A stretch of DNA of 64,000 nucleotides from Naematelia aurantialba. Taxonomy: Eukaryota; Basidiomycota; Tremellomycetes; Tremellales; Naemateliaceae. Made by a program: the position numbers and the translations under genes. The first letter of the stretch is position 1, and the number at the start of each line of letters is the position of its first letter. Where the stretch lies: assembly GCA_021527695.1 (NCBI GenBank), contig JAKFAO010000004.1, forward strand, positions 1,157,001-1,221,000. Reading direction: 5' to 3'. Positions 9,927-22,034 of this stretch are shown piece after piece. The notes beneath the pieces are model-generated. The model had not been told where the DNA came from. It worked only from the letters and a program-made list of their open reading frames with translations, and searched no databases.

Positions 9927-12900
9927 CTACACCGCCCAGTCCCGCACGTCCTCGCCCTCCTTGACGAACCCCTTATCGATGCCCGCCACGGCGCCCTCAC
10001 AGAGCGGGCACACGCCAGCGACGAGCTCGTCGAGCTCTGCGCGCGCCTCGTCTGCGCGCGCCTCGTCCCTGTCCCGCTCCTTCTTGCTGCTCTTGCGCTT
10101 CCGTTCTGATCCCCCGCCCCCATAGCCGGCCGCCACGACCCCGAGACTGAGGTTGCTGTTCACTGCCGACACGGCCTGCGCCAGTGCGTCGGGGATGATC
10201 AGGTCCCGCAGGCGGTCGCCCGCGGCCAGGAGCTTGTTGCGCCCCGTCACGCCCAGGAGGAGGTCGGTCGTCGCCGAGCCAGAGGTCGGCCCCGCCACAC
10301 CGCTCCCAGTCCCATTCAGAGTGGCTTTGCCATGTGTGCGAGGAGTCGCGGCGCCCGAGCCGCCGGGCGTGAGAGTCGATGACAGCAGCGCGCGCGAGGT
10401 CTCGGACGGTCGAACGACCAGCTCGTTTTGGAGGTGCAGAATGCGCCGCAGTGCCGGCGCAGGCAGGTACTCCATTGCCTGGGCGTGTCAGCTTCTCCAT
10501 CTGACGGAGGCTGGACGGTGTAGATGGGAGCAGAGGTCAAGCAATGCAGACATGTACACAGACAAAATGCAGATATAAACCCAGAGCAGAGGTGTGAGGT
10601 AGTCAAGATGCAGACACGTAGACCAGAGACGAAGACGCAAGACGCGCGCCTCGCAGCAAACAGACTCACCATCTGGATCAGACAGTCGGCATGAAACGTG
10701 TGCTGGCACGGAAACACGTAAAACTGCCTCGTCACCAGGCCCAGGCCGCACTTCCAGCACTTGTCCGATGGGTCGACCGTCACAAAGCGGTTCGCCAGGC
10801 CGTCGATGTCGCGCTTGATCGATTCCGCCGACCGCGTCGCCTCGTCCATCTCTTGTCGCAGTTGCTCTATCCGCGCCGAGTAGTCTTCCAGCGCCGAGCA
10901 GATCTCGGCTTTGAAGTCGTCTATCACGACAAAGTCGGGGAAGAACGGGAGGATGTCTTCGATCTTGACCAGGTCGGTCGATTCGAGGAACTTCATCGCC
11001 CTGTTCGTCTCAGCTTCCTGTGCCTGTCCACTGTCGCACTAGCAAGAGTGGGGTGGAGAAAGGAGGCGTGCAGATCCGACTCACCGCTTAATGTCCTTTT
11101 GCTCCTGGACGACGTACTTTGCAATCTTGAGCCACAGCTTCTTTCGCAGCGCGTCGTCGTCCTCTGGCCGATCCGCATTGATCTTCGCCAGCTCCAAGTC
11201 GCCCTTTTCCAGCGCCAGGTCCACGCTGCTCTCGTACAGCCCCATCTTGGAGTAGATGTGCACACACGGCTGCACCCTCCCGTGCTGCTTGCACAGGCGC
11301 AGCGCGTAGTCGAGGTCGTAGTACGGCCGCTCGGTGGCCGGATCGTCCGGACACGCCTGCAAGAACCGCAGGAGCGGGCCGTCGTCCGCGTCAGGCGACG
11401 ACGCGTAGAATGTCAGCAGCAGGTTGTGGATGGTCGTGTCGGTGGAGTTCTGCTGAAAGACCACATGGTTGAGGTACCGGATTGCCTGGGCGCTCGTGCT
11501 GCTCTCACCTGGGCGGTTCTGCTGCAACAGGGCGGGGATGAGCCGGCGAGGCGAAAGCGCAGACTGGCGCAGCCAGGAATCCACAGTCTCTTTAGGCGCA
11601 TGCCGCATCAACACAGACGCAAAGCGGTAATACAGATCCACCGAGCTCTGCCAATGCCAATTAGCACGTATCGACGAGGGTTTCGGGATGAGATGGATGC
11701 AAGCAGTCGAGAGGTGACGAGTTACTCACCTGTCGGTTGATCACGTCGATCGCCTTGAGCCACTGCTCCTCCGTCACCCAGTGCTCCACGACCTTGCCGT
11801 GGTCCTGTTTCAAATTCGCATAGAACAGATACAGATCCGTCCGACCATGGCTCAAGATCAGCTCGTAGACCACTTTGGGCTCGAGGTCGTTCTTCACACC
11901 ATCAGCCCAGCCTCTGTGCATTGCTCTTCTCAACCGCGCCGTCGCTTCCACGCACCTGATACGTCGTGACGAAATTGCGCATATCCTCTTCCATCATCTC
12001 TCGCTCGATGGTCAGACTCTCGACATCGGAAGTTGCCGACTCTGCAGAGATGATGTCTTCCAGAGTGTTGCATTTGCTCAGATAGATCTCGACGAGCCAA
12101 GTGGCAAGCATCATCCGTTGTGTGCGATCCTGTCCCAATCTGCGATCAGCATAGTCAAGGCACGATGATAGAACACTGACTCGTCTGTCCAGGAGGTCCA
12201 GGCGGTCCGAGAGGTATACCCTCAGAGCATCCCGCTCGTCCGCGTCGACAAAGCGTAGCGCGACGTACTCGAAACTTCGGCGGGACTGGGCGTAGCATTG
12301 AGCGGCTTGGATAAATCTTGCTTGCTCAAAGTACGCATCGCCCTGCCGGGACAACACCACGTCCTTCTGTGCTGTAGTCTATACAGTGTCAGTAAATTCC
12401 TTGACGCCTCTTTCGCGAGACGACAGCAATTCCGGCGAGCCAGGCGAGCCATGAAAAGCTCACCCGGACGTATCTCAAAGCCTCTGCGAAATCGTTCTTC
12501 TCCAACTTGGCTCGCCACACGTCTCTGTCCTCTACGCGCACAAGGACCTCTAGAATCGACCGGTCTGTGAAGATCCAGAATGTCTTGGATACTGGATCCG
12601 CGGATAGTCCCCTCGCGCGTTCACCTTTTGCCTACAGCACCGTGAGACAATGTCCATGGCCTGATTGCCGCAAGGCTACACTCACGAGCGGTAGCATTTC
12701 GTCCCAGACGATCTTCTCAGTCTCCCTTGAGACGCCTACTATCCGGTCTGGGTAGAGCAGTAGCCAATGCCACTGCGTGATGGAGACAGATATTGGCATA
12801 GGTGGCGTGGATAGGCCATTGGGCGGCGACTGTCGGCTGAATGCGGGGGTCGGTTCGGCGCTAGGAGGTGGATAAGGCAGAAGAGACGGCTTGGAGAGGA

Positions 12901-14307
12901 CATCGTTGTTCGCTGATGAAGGGAGTGGAGAGGTGTACAATCCCGGAGCTGCGGGATTCAGCGCGCGTATGGTCGATATTCGAGACACGTACCTGTGAGC
13001 CAGGCGATGGCGGATGGTGGTGGCAACGCTGTTGCAGATTGGTTCTCGGTGGTGGGCAGAAACGCGCGTAGTTCGGAGGAAGGGGGATCTCCAGGGAGTT
13101 CTTGGAACTCTGCTACACGTCAGCAGCGTCATCCCCTCCCCGACTGAGCCATTTTCGGCTCGAGACAGTTTGAGAAGAATCAAGACTCACTCGGAGTGCT
13201 CTCTCGCACCGGCTTGAAGAGCTCTTCCGCCCATCCTCCTCCTTTCCCTCCAGCGACCGTCGTGCTCACATCGCCTTGCAACTCAAACACCCTGTCCTTG
13301 GTGGTGAAGACCACCCATGCACGTCTGTCCTTTTTCCCAGCCACTTTTGTCGCGGGCCAGAACCCAAAGACGAGACCCGTGATTGGCCGTGGCTCGGCGA
13401 GCGTATATACGGTTTGCAGGTCGCGTTCGAGCGGGCGGCTCATGGATATCGACACGGCTTTGAAGATATCGTCCTGCGGCGGAAGGGGGAGGGAGAGGAT
13501 CTGGCCCGACGCGGTACCAAGGAGGACGTCTGTGGCTGGAGGAGTGATGGCGTCGCCTTTTGCCGGTGGGGCATTATCTGGCCCAGATCCGTCGGCTGAC
13601 GACTGTCCGGAGATGGGCGACCAGCCAACGGCGGTGACGGTCTGTCGTAGGCGGAGAGGACGGGGGCGCCGAGACTGGACCGCCGCGTTACCAGGGCTCA
13701 CGGGGAGGTAGAACGTGTCGCCCGAGGTGGTGGTAATGAGCAGATGTCGGGACGTGGGATCGGCAAACAGTCTGTGGATGGCCAGCGTGTCTTTAGCCTG
13801 CGCGTTGGGGTTGTTCTTGTCCTTGTCCGGGGCTGGGCGCGGCAGATCAACCGTCACCAGCTCGTCCGGCTTGAGCAGATCGATGATGATGATGGACAGC
13901 GGAGCGACCGCCAGGAAAAGCAAGTTGTTCGCCGCTGTTAGGCACAGGATCGCAGCCGGCGGGGTATATTGTACGAGGGAGAGCGCAAAGAGCGGCGGTA
14001 GTTGTGTGTGGGCGGTTCGCGACGACGGGACGAACCCCGTCTCGAGCGCCTGCACCATCGCGGCATCCTCGGAAGGAGGCTCGTCCCCCTCGTCGACCTC
14101 GAACCCCTCGTACTCTACATCCTTGAGGTCCGCGCCTCCGCCACTCGGCGCAGCGCCCCGGTATGCCCCTGCCGAGGAGTACCGAGGTGGGATCGAAGGG
14201 CCAGCCGAGTGCTCGACGACTGTGTCGCAGTGGGGTTAGCAAATGCTCGAGCTAGAGGCATGCAGGCTGGAACTGAAAGCCAACTCACAGTCGTCGAGCA
14301 TGGACAT
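9927..14307 (-). CDS. VPS18: Vacuolar sorting protein Vps18/Pep3 (HOPS/CORVET core subunit)
   Basis: Eleven exons: 14307-14289, 14219-13191, 13109-12993, 12948-12686, 12631-12464, 12378-12181, 12129-11956, 11891-11730, 11647-11085, 11000-10670, 10478-9927; 1191 residues. Vps18 is a shared core subunit of the HOPS and CORVET tethers that act in endosome and vacuole fusion. The N-terminal half reads as a beta-propeller (Pep3/Vps18 type). The middle contains clathrin-repeat helices such as D-L-Y-Y-R-F-A-S. A C-terminal RING starts at about 979 (C-W-K-C ... C-Q-H-T-F-H-A-D-C), and its last Cys pair (C-P-L-C) comes only near residue 1164, so the RING is split by about 150 low-complexity residues. 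The 51-base intron 12130-12180 is in frame and was removed because the joined D-R-T-Q-R-M-M-L-A-T-W fits the family better. It could be retained. Confidence 0.93.
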
Positions 14308-14716
14308 GGCGTCTATTCGACCTCAAGTCTGCAGCTCGTTCGCGTCCGATGTCTCTGGATGCTCGGTCCATACCGTCGGAACCCGTGGGTATTCTTAGGC
14401 GTGCCATTCTCGAGTTAGGTGTCTTAGTCCTCTGCGCGCCTAATCTCCCTCGGTCGCGTGGCAATGCTGACTGATTCTTGCCCCTGAACAAGGACAAAAA
14501 AAGCCCCCGGTTGCTGGAAAACTCCGATGCTTCGGTCTTCAAGTCGCCCCTTGTATTCAGCACGCCATTCGTGCAACCTCCTCTCTTGTCCTCATCCCAG
14601 TCTCTAGAACACCTGTCCTCTATCCTCCGTAGCATATCCCAGCTGTCCCGTCCCACCGCCAAGCCAATTTCCACCCGTCGGCGTACTGGAAGCACCGCTC
14701 GCACCGCAGCGGCGGC
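14308..14716. promoter_or_regulatory. Divergent intergenic region between VPS18 and RIB1
   Basis: The 409 bases between the two start codons must hold both promoters and 5' leaders. I saw no canonical TATA box. Pyrimidine-rich stretches occur near 14560-14640 ahead of RIB1. Confidence 0.6.
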
Positions 14717-16564
14717 ATGCCCTCCATTCTTCCTTCTCGGAGCATGCACGGCCCGACGCAAGCGGATTTCGACCTGCTTACGCTCCTGACTTCCGAGTCC
14801 TCTGCGCTCGGCCCGCTGTCTACATCGCCGCAGCCGAGCCATAGCCATGAGCACCGGAATCCGGGGAAGAAGAGGCAGCTCCCCAAGCGAGAGAGCCCCA
14901 TGGATGCGCTGCTGATCTCGGCGGTGTTGGCGGGAAGTGGGCCGGTGACGCGCCATCACCTTGGGCATGGCATAAGTGAGTGTGGATTCCAGATTGAGAA
15001 CAGTTGATGAAGAGCCGAGCTGATGCGCACAGGTCGGCCGGGAGCTTATGCATCGTGTGACGAATCTCGACCGGCATCTCCGTCCCGCCCGCCAATACCG
15101 AACAAGGTGGTCATGAAGAGCCATCAAGCGCCGAGGTCGGAACGGCTCAGAGCAGCTCAGCAAGACGCTCAGAGCCAGACTCGCGAACTAGGACAGCCGT
15201 CGTCGTCTTCTCCAGCCAAGGAGAACGGTATCGCCATCCCGTCGTCTTCTCGTATCGAGTCACCGTTGACCTCACGATCGCCTATCGCCAGATCCCTGTC
15301 GTCTTCTTACGGCTCACCCGGGGTATCCAAGCCGAAACGACGCATGTCGATCGACCCGGCCTCAGTCACCAAAGCGCTTCGGGCGTCGCCTTCACACGTC
15401 AACTTCTTCCACAGCACCCAGATGGCTGTCCCGCGTGTCCCATCCGGTCGCCCGCAAGTACAGTGCATGGCACGCACTCGTATCCCAACACCACATGGCG
15501 AGCTGTTTTTGCATTTATACCACAACTCGCATGACAACAAGGAGCATCTGGCGATCGTCATTGACCCGATTCAACTGTCGTCCGAAGCCCGTGCGCGGGC
15601 CCCGAAAGCACGACGCGAGATCCGGAGTAAGAGCCTGGACGAGCGGTGGCGCGAGGGGGAGACGGACATGGAGCGAGTCGTGCGTGGAGCGTATGTGGGG
15701 CGTCTTATTCCTGGAAGCGAGGGGCAGGCGAGCGAGCCGGCGGAACAGAGAAACCCTGGACGCATAGAGGAAGAGGGAGACGTGTTGGATGGGATGGACG
15801 TGGTCGACGAGGCAGACGAGCCGGACATCCAGCCGCTCGTGCGGATTCATTCCGAGTGCTTTACTGGCGAGACGATCGGCTCGATGCGGTGTGACTGCGG
15901 CGAACAGCTCGACGAGGCACTGCGTCTCATCGCGCAGTCTCAACCTGTCCCCTCCCTTCCATCGGCCGTTGGCGGTGCGGGTGCCAATGCCCTGCCGACT
16001 CCCGCGTCCTCGCGCTCGCCCTCACCGACTGCGACTGCGGCCTCTTCTTCCCATGCGCATGTCCCGGGGCGTGGTGTGGTCATCTACCTCCGTCAGGAAG
16101 GACGCGGTATTGGTCTTCTGGAGAAGATACGTGCATACAACCTCCAAGATCTAGGACACGACACGGTGACTGCCAACTTGATGCTGGGCCACGGCGCAGA
16201 CGAGAGAAAGTACAATGTTGCTGCTGAGATTCTGCGCGATCTGGGCCTGGAAGACGGCATCAGGCTGCTTACCAACAACCCGGAAAAGGTCGAGGGTCTC
16301 GCCGGGGAGGGCATCGCGATCTCTGAACGGGTCGGCATGGTGCCGCGGGACTGGAAGTGTTCGCATAGCTCGCCGAGGAAGACAGCGAGGCACCTGGAGG
16401 GAGACGGGCTGGAACTGGACCTGGAAGAGGCAGAGTACGATGAATGGCGGACGAGGCGAGCAGGTGTAGGGCTCATTGGCGCGGGCGCGGCAAGAGGGCC
16501 AGAGCTGGAAAAGTACCTGAGGACAAAGGTGGAACGTATGGGACATTGTGAGTTTTCCGTCTAG
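14717..16564 (+). CDS. RIB1: GTP cyclohydrolase II (riboflavin synthesis)
   Basis: Two exons, 14717-14975 and 15033-16564, giving 596 residues. The enzyme opens GTP to a diaminopyrimidine with loss of formate, the first step of riboflavin biosynthesis, in the cytosol. The zinc ligands are visible as [14 protein letters not shown] at about 361-374, and the GTP-binding block [15 protein letters not shown] is present, followed by L-L-T-N-N-P-E-K near the end of the domain. The domain spans roughly 225-525. The protein is longer than yeast Rib1: it has a Ser/Pro-rich N-terminus of about 220 residues, an acidic segment before the zinc site, and a Ser/Thr/Pro loop between zinc site and GTP block. 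The annotated start is the first ATG in frame; a second lies ten codons later. Confidence 0.93.
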
Positions 16565-17133
16565 TATGCGTGCGTGTTCGCTCGAGTCTGACATAGATCA
16601 GTGATAGATATCCCGAAGAAGATCTAGGCCGGATATTGGATTTTGGCCAGTCGTATCATTAGGGAGTCTATGTTGTAGCGATGTGATCGCTGTCTTTACT
16701 GCTTTCGTTGCGGCCTGCCGTTGTTGGCGTGGGCCAGGCTGCGAGTCTCGGTGTCGATGTTCTTGTAGCGGGCGCGCACGCACGCTGCCATCTGTTCGTG
16801 AGCCGGCTGAAGAGTTTTGGCAGTGGCATTTGAGAGATAAGAATGGCTGCCGGGTGCCTGGAAGTCGCAGCCGGGTCGTTGCCGACGCCCAGCCGGACGT
16901 CCAAGCGCCAGCTCTGCACACCGTCGACCGCGAGAGACAGGCGTGAGACGGTAGACTAAAGACGTGAGACGGAGTATTGAGAGGTGAGTAGTGAATGACG
17001 ACGTGCGTAGTGAGTGATCTGGGACGTGAGACGTGAGCAGTGAGCGACGGACAGAGTCCAATCCCCACGACGGCGCTAATGACGCCAGGTGGGAAGCGAC
17101 GGCAGACCCCCGGTACACCCTCTCGCAGGCAGG
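16565..17133. other. Intergenic stretch
   Basis: RIB1 3' end and upstream region of the next plus-strand gene. GTGAGACGTGAG-like short repeats occur near 16940-17045. No supported gene. Confidence 0.55.
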
Positions 17134-17995
17134 ATGAGCGAGCACGCGTGCCTCCAGGCGTACTTTATCCCGCCAGCGCTGGCCGAGCTGTTCGCCTCGC
17201 GCCGGCTGGTGCAGAGTGCGTCGAGGCGCGCTGCGGCGGCGGACGGCGAGTGGGACGAGCGGGCGCGGTCGTTGTTGGCTGGCGACACGAGTGATGAAGG
17301 TGTGAGTGAAGGGCCGGTGGGCGGGTTTGCTCCTTGCTCAGGCGTGTTGTCTACGGTGTCGACCGTGTCTACTGTGTCTAATGTCTACCATGTCTACCCT
17401 CTACCATGCCTACCATACTATCATACTACCATACTGCCATGTCTACCATCCTCCCATGGCTACCTTCCCCGTGCCCCAGCCTTACAATCTGACACCATGC
17501 ACCCACGCTGAGCCGCACAGCGCAAAGACGCAAGACTCTTCGAAGCGCTCAGTCGCCAGCTCCCAGGCGAACGAGACCCCGTACCCCTTGCAGCACGATA
17601 CCGCCCGTCGCGCGCCGAGGTGCTTTTCCGAGCACACGTGTCGTGGTTGTATTACGATGGCAAAGCGGGAAGAGCAAAGGCGGCCTTACTCGCCCGAGCG
17701 AGAGAGCTGCGCGTGGTTCCGGGAGCGGCAACGTACCGCGGCACAAGCAGCAAAGGCGGCACATGCCCCAAGGGTCATGTGAAGAACCACGGTGGTGGTG
17801 GTGGTGGTGGTGGTGGGGTCCGTGAGCAGGGGATGGCCGTTAGTTGGCGGAGAGGATTACAAAGACGAGCAGCAGGCGGAGTTTCAGCTCGACAGCGACT
17901 TGGGTTTGGCGAGAAGACAAGCATCAAGGCGAAGACGGCGAGACGGGCCAAGGTGCAAGCGGAGCGGGGTTGTGCTGCGAAATCGGAGACAATGA
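17134..17995 (+). CDS. Hypothetical protein (about 190 aa), 3' structure uncertain
   Basis: The first two exons, 17134-17301 and 17521-17773, join in phase 0 across a GTGAGT...ACAG intron and encode a helical, Ala/Arg/Leu-rich segment (A-R-L-F-E-A-L-S-R-Q ... V-S-W-L-Y-Y-D-G-K-A-G-R-A-K). A third exon, 17844-17995, entered through a weak GTCATG donor, removes a (GGT)n run and gives an acidic E-D-Y-K-D-E-Q-Q-A-E-F segment and a basic tail, ending at TGA 17993-17995. That TGA overlaps the ATG (17992) of the next gene. Alternatively exon 2 simply reads on in frame into the dioxygenase gene, making one long protein. I do not recognise the family. Confidence 0.4.
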
Positions 17996-20900
17996 ACGAC
18001 GGTGACGACGGCCACGCCGAAGATGACAGCGAAAACGACAGCGACAACGACATGGAAGCTGATGTCGAGGAATACGAGGACGACGATGCAGATCAAGACG
18101 ACGCGATTGCCTCTGACCGCTCTGAGTATGCACATCCAGGCAGCGCCAAGCGCAAGCGCCGTCCAGCGATGAAGCAAAACGACGACGTGTCGGTCTCGCA
18201 CAAACGACCCAAGCTCGGTCACAAGGGCACAGCAATGACGAAAGCCAGGACCATTCCTATGGCACACGGAGACGAGGCGGCACTCGATGCTGGGCTGACG
18301 AAATCTGCCAGGGCAATGGCAGCCAGACATACCACGTCTGAGCGGTTTCTTCACATGCTCCGGATCGACCCTCAGCATGGTATCCTGGTGGATCATCCGT
18401 GCGAGGTCGGCAAAACTCCTGTCACGGTGCCAAAGCAGCACTCTCGTGGCGTTGACATTCACTCGCACTCGCAAGCGGCCATCAGGACAGCAAGAGTGGC
18501 GAATATCGCCAGACCCACCGTCGCTCGACTGCCGGCGAACCGCCATCCCGGCGGTACGATCTCGTCGACCCTCGCCTGCCGCGTGCTCCGCATCGTTGCC
18601 GAGCTGCCACCTCCGAGACCAACGCCGTCCACGGGACCCAGAAAGAAACCATCCAGGCGTCCACCCGTCTGGGCAGAGGTTCGTCTTTGCGTGCCGAGCC
18701 ATCTTCAGCACATTGTATGGCACGAGAGCTGAGACAACCAGTCTCGCCAGGAGCTATGCGAGACACTGGCTTATTACCGCGCATTCCAAGCGGGCCTGTA
18801 CATGTCTGGCCGGGTAGCGTACGGATACCTCCTCGACGCGTACCCTGCTCCGTGCGTATGCTTGATTTCTCTCGGACGTGGCCGTCCTGTGTTGCTGAAT
18901 GTCTGATGCTGCCTCAGGCGAGATACGTGGGCGAAAGAGGGACGGATCGTCATATCCCACGGGTCTGCTGATCCCATGGCTGACCGGCAGCGGAGCTGAC
19001 GGGTGGGTGGTGCAGCGGTGGCCAGTGTATCCAAGTGGACGGGCAGGCCGTTCTGGCCGCGGACCAATCGCCCTCAGACGGCCGGGTCGACGCCCTCCTC
19101 GCCGCGGCTCGGAACAGGACGCCAATCATCCTGATAGCAGGAGCAGGGTATGCACTGCTGCCTTGGTCCCTTGGGTGTGCGTACGCAGTGCTGGGCTGGT
19201 TAGTCCTCGCTCTCAGTCCCTCACCTCTCGCCCTACCCTCAGATCCCAGTTTCTCATCTCTCAATCCGTTCATTGTGTTTCGCGGCGATCGCCAGGGAGC
19301 TGTTGTGCTGACTGGCGATAGGTATTGGATCTCAGCGACATGGGTGGAGGCGGAGCCCATTGCGATGGCGCTGCCGTCTCCCCGAGGTAAAAGCAAGACT
19401 TGGTTCAACAGGTACAAGATCCGCTTTGATTGGGTACAGGGCCAGGGGGAGCCATGGTGGTTGCACGAAGGCGGGAATGGGCTCGCTCAGGGCGGAGCGG
19501 TGCAGAATCACATGCCGTCAAGTGACGAGACTAACCCCCATGTTCCTGAAGGTGCTGAAGGGCCCAAAGCGCAAACGGTGCGAGATCATACCCACTCGAG
19601 TGGCGAAATTAGTCACGATTGTCCTGAAGCGGAACCGCAACAAGGTCGGGCGGAGACGAGTGGCGAAACGATTGCGATTGCCACGAGCGGTGCTGGAGAC
19701 GATGAGGGAGAGGACGAAATGCTGCTCGGCGGTAAAGGATCACGCGGGCAGGGGGCTATGAGCCTACAGAGGATCCTCAATCCAGATCCTAACACGGGGT
19801 TGCTGACGCCGCCGATCACTCCCCCGGATCAGACGAAGAAAAAGATACTCGAGGAGGAGTTCAGAAAGGTATCAACGACCGACGACCCTGCGCCTCTGGT
19901 CCACGCCGCCTCATGTTTCGATACCGCTACATGCCGCTTTGATTCCGACATGGACGGACACAGCGATGAGAGGTCTCCCGTCACTGGGGGCACGACAGCC
20001 CCTCGGGCGGCCGAGGACGAGCCAGATACTCGTAGTCGGGTGGGACGACCGGGCTCAAACCATCTTCGTCAGCCGTCAAGGCTTATAGCATGCAGTCTTG
20101 ACCACGTTCCTCCATTGTGAGCCCCATACTGTCCTCATTCTTCCCCGACCCTGGTCATTCCGCCAACCGCGACGCGGTGCTGAATATGCAGTACCCATCT
20201 CGAGCGCGTATGCATCCACTGCGCTCATCCTTCACCCCGGCTCTACGCTGAAGGCTGGACTTGCCTACACCCCGACTGCCCTGCCTTTTGGCTGCTGGAC
20301 ACAAAAGTCGGCTCGATGCCGATCCCGCCGGGGTTCAGCCTACAGTACCAAACCGACTGGCTGGAGACGGTCGAAACGCCGCTGGACGTGGTGATGCCGT
20401 ATGGGATCGTACCGCCCGTCCCTGGCGGATCGGGAGCGGTGGGCGACAGGTCATTGTGGAAAGGTAAGCTCCGAGGGTCGCACAAACCCTCATTCTCTCA
20501 CAACTCAACTGCCGCGAGGGTATACCTCACCGCATCGGCTGCGAGGGATACCTCACCACACATCGGCTGCGAGGGTCTACCCACGCACATCAATGCTGAG
20601 AGGGGATACTTGGCGTCGATCCCTGTAGAGCATAAGCAGAGGGATGACGCGGCACAGGGTGGGTATGCGACCAATGCGGCCGGGCTAACTGTCGCTATCG
20701 CTGGGAAGTATGGGTGCGCTCCAATATTCGCCAGATAATCAGCAGTGACACTGACAACGTACTGGACACAGGAATGCCGACACTGCGGCAACCAACTCTC
20801 GCCCCTGCGGTCGACCACGCCTTGCTCTGCGGCATCTGTGCGCGATGAAGTTCCGCCGATCCTAGGCAATGGCATCATCCTACCTTCGTCGGGCATCACA

Positions 20901-22034
20901 GCGCACATGTCGATGCTGGAAGTGCCAGGCGCGCAGGTGGTCCAGTACAAGCTCCCTCAGGCGTTAGTACCTGCCGTGCGCTGTACTGAGCAAACAGGGG
21001 CACGGTATACCACATCATGCCTCGCGACCTTGCGTTTGCAGACGAGCTGTTCGAGGCGTATCAGGTGGAAGCGGCCGATACGCCGGCCCCGCTGTTCCAG
21101 CGCAGAGCGCTCAAGTCGGTCAGTCGCTTTCCCGTCCACTTGCACATTGCACATTCCCACCCACCACCATCATCTCGACCACTTGCGTGCTTGACATTCC
21201 TTGTCTGACTATCGCGGCGCAGAACACCGTCAAAGGTCAGCTGCTGGCTCAGCATTTCGCGGTCAACTCGGGCGCAAGGTACAAGTACATTGTCGATACC
21301 CTCAGCCTGCCGTTCTCAGAATCACCGGCATGCGTCTTACGTGCTCTCACAGCGTGAGCGTCAGCCCAGTCCTGTCCGTCTGGCGCCGTCATCTTCTCAC
21401 GCGAGAGCGCAGGATCAGCCAAGGTGCTCGGTCGGTCATAGGCGAAGACGTGGGATTCAACGAAGTGCTCAGTGTGCTTTACCGCGAGGGCCAAAAGATG
21501 AGCTGGCACGATGATGGCGAGGATGGTGAGTGGACTCTGCGGACGGCCTGCTGTCGAGCCGCTAGCTCTCCGGACCTTTAGAGTCTGATCAGACGTGCTG
21601 GTAGGTCTCGGGCCTGTTGTCGGGTCTCTCAGCCTGGGGAGCTCAGCAACCATGTCGTTCCGGCGTAAACCGGGGCGACAAGAACCCAACATCAAGTTCC
21701 GACAAGGCCCGCACGCCAAGCGGATTGCGAATCCGCTCACTGCACTCAGTATCACATTGTCCCACGGAGTGAGTGCTTGTTCAGTTCCGCGCATCGAGTG
21801 TTGTTACGTCGCGTTCCGCGTCAAGTCCTCGTAGGATGGCAAGAAGAGGAATGACTGGTCTCGGCTGACACGCTGTGACGCGACCAGGACATGGTAGTCA
21901 TGTCGGGTCGGGAGATTCAGAAGCTCTGGAGCCACCGGGTTGTCCCTCTTGGATTCAGGGTGGCAGCGACAGCCCGGATGATCACTCGGGGGATAGACGA
22001 GGGGAGGATTGCGACTGCAGCCACTGCCGTGTAA
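17992..22034 (+). CDS. AlkB-type 2-oxoglutarate/Fe(II) dioxygenase with zinc-ribbon-like segment
   Basis: Thirteen exons: 17992-18678, 18742-18851, 18918-18962, 19016-19198, 19322-20116, 20192-20463, 20658-20707, 20772-20962, 20998-21118, 21223-21353, 21413-21525, 21605-21768, 21888-22034; 1002 residues with this start. The C-terminus is an AlkB-like jelly roll: F-N-E-V-L-S-V-L-Y-R, the iron-binding H-D-D in S-W-H-D-D-G-E-D, S-L-S-L-G-S, and the distal L-W-S-H followed by Arg-rich strands. AlkB enzymes oxidatively remove alkyl groups from nucleic acids or proteins; the substrate here is unknown. Upstream lie Cys pairs (C-I-H-C ... C-L-H-P-D-C ... C-D-Q-C ... C-R-H-C) and an N-terminal domain including I-S-H-G-G-G and A-V-L-G-W-Y-W-I. 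The first about 190 residues are acidic and basic low-complexity sequence. The start is uncertain because the frame is open upstream. Confidence 0.75.

Noticed and set aside
10691..11740. 349-codon plus-strand open frame
   Set aside because: Antisense shadow of VPS18 exons 9 and 10 and the intron between them; GC-rich codon bias opens the opposite frame.
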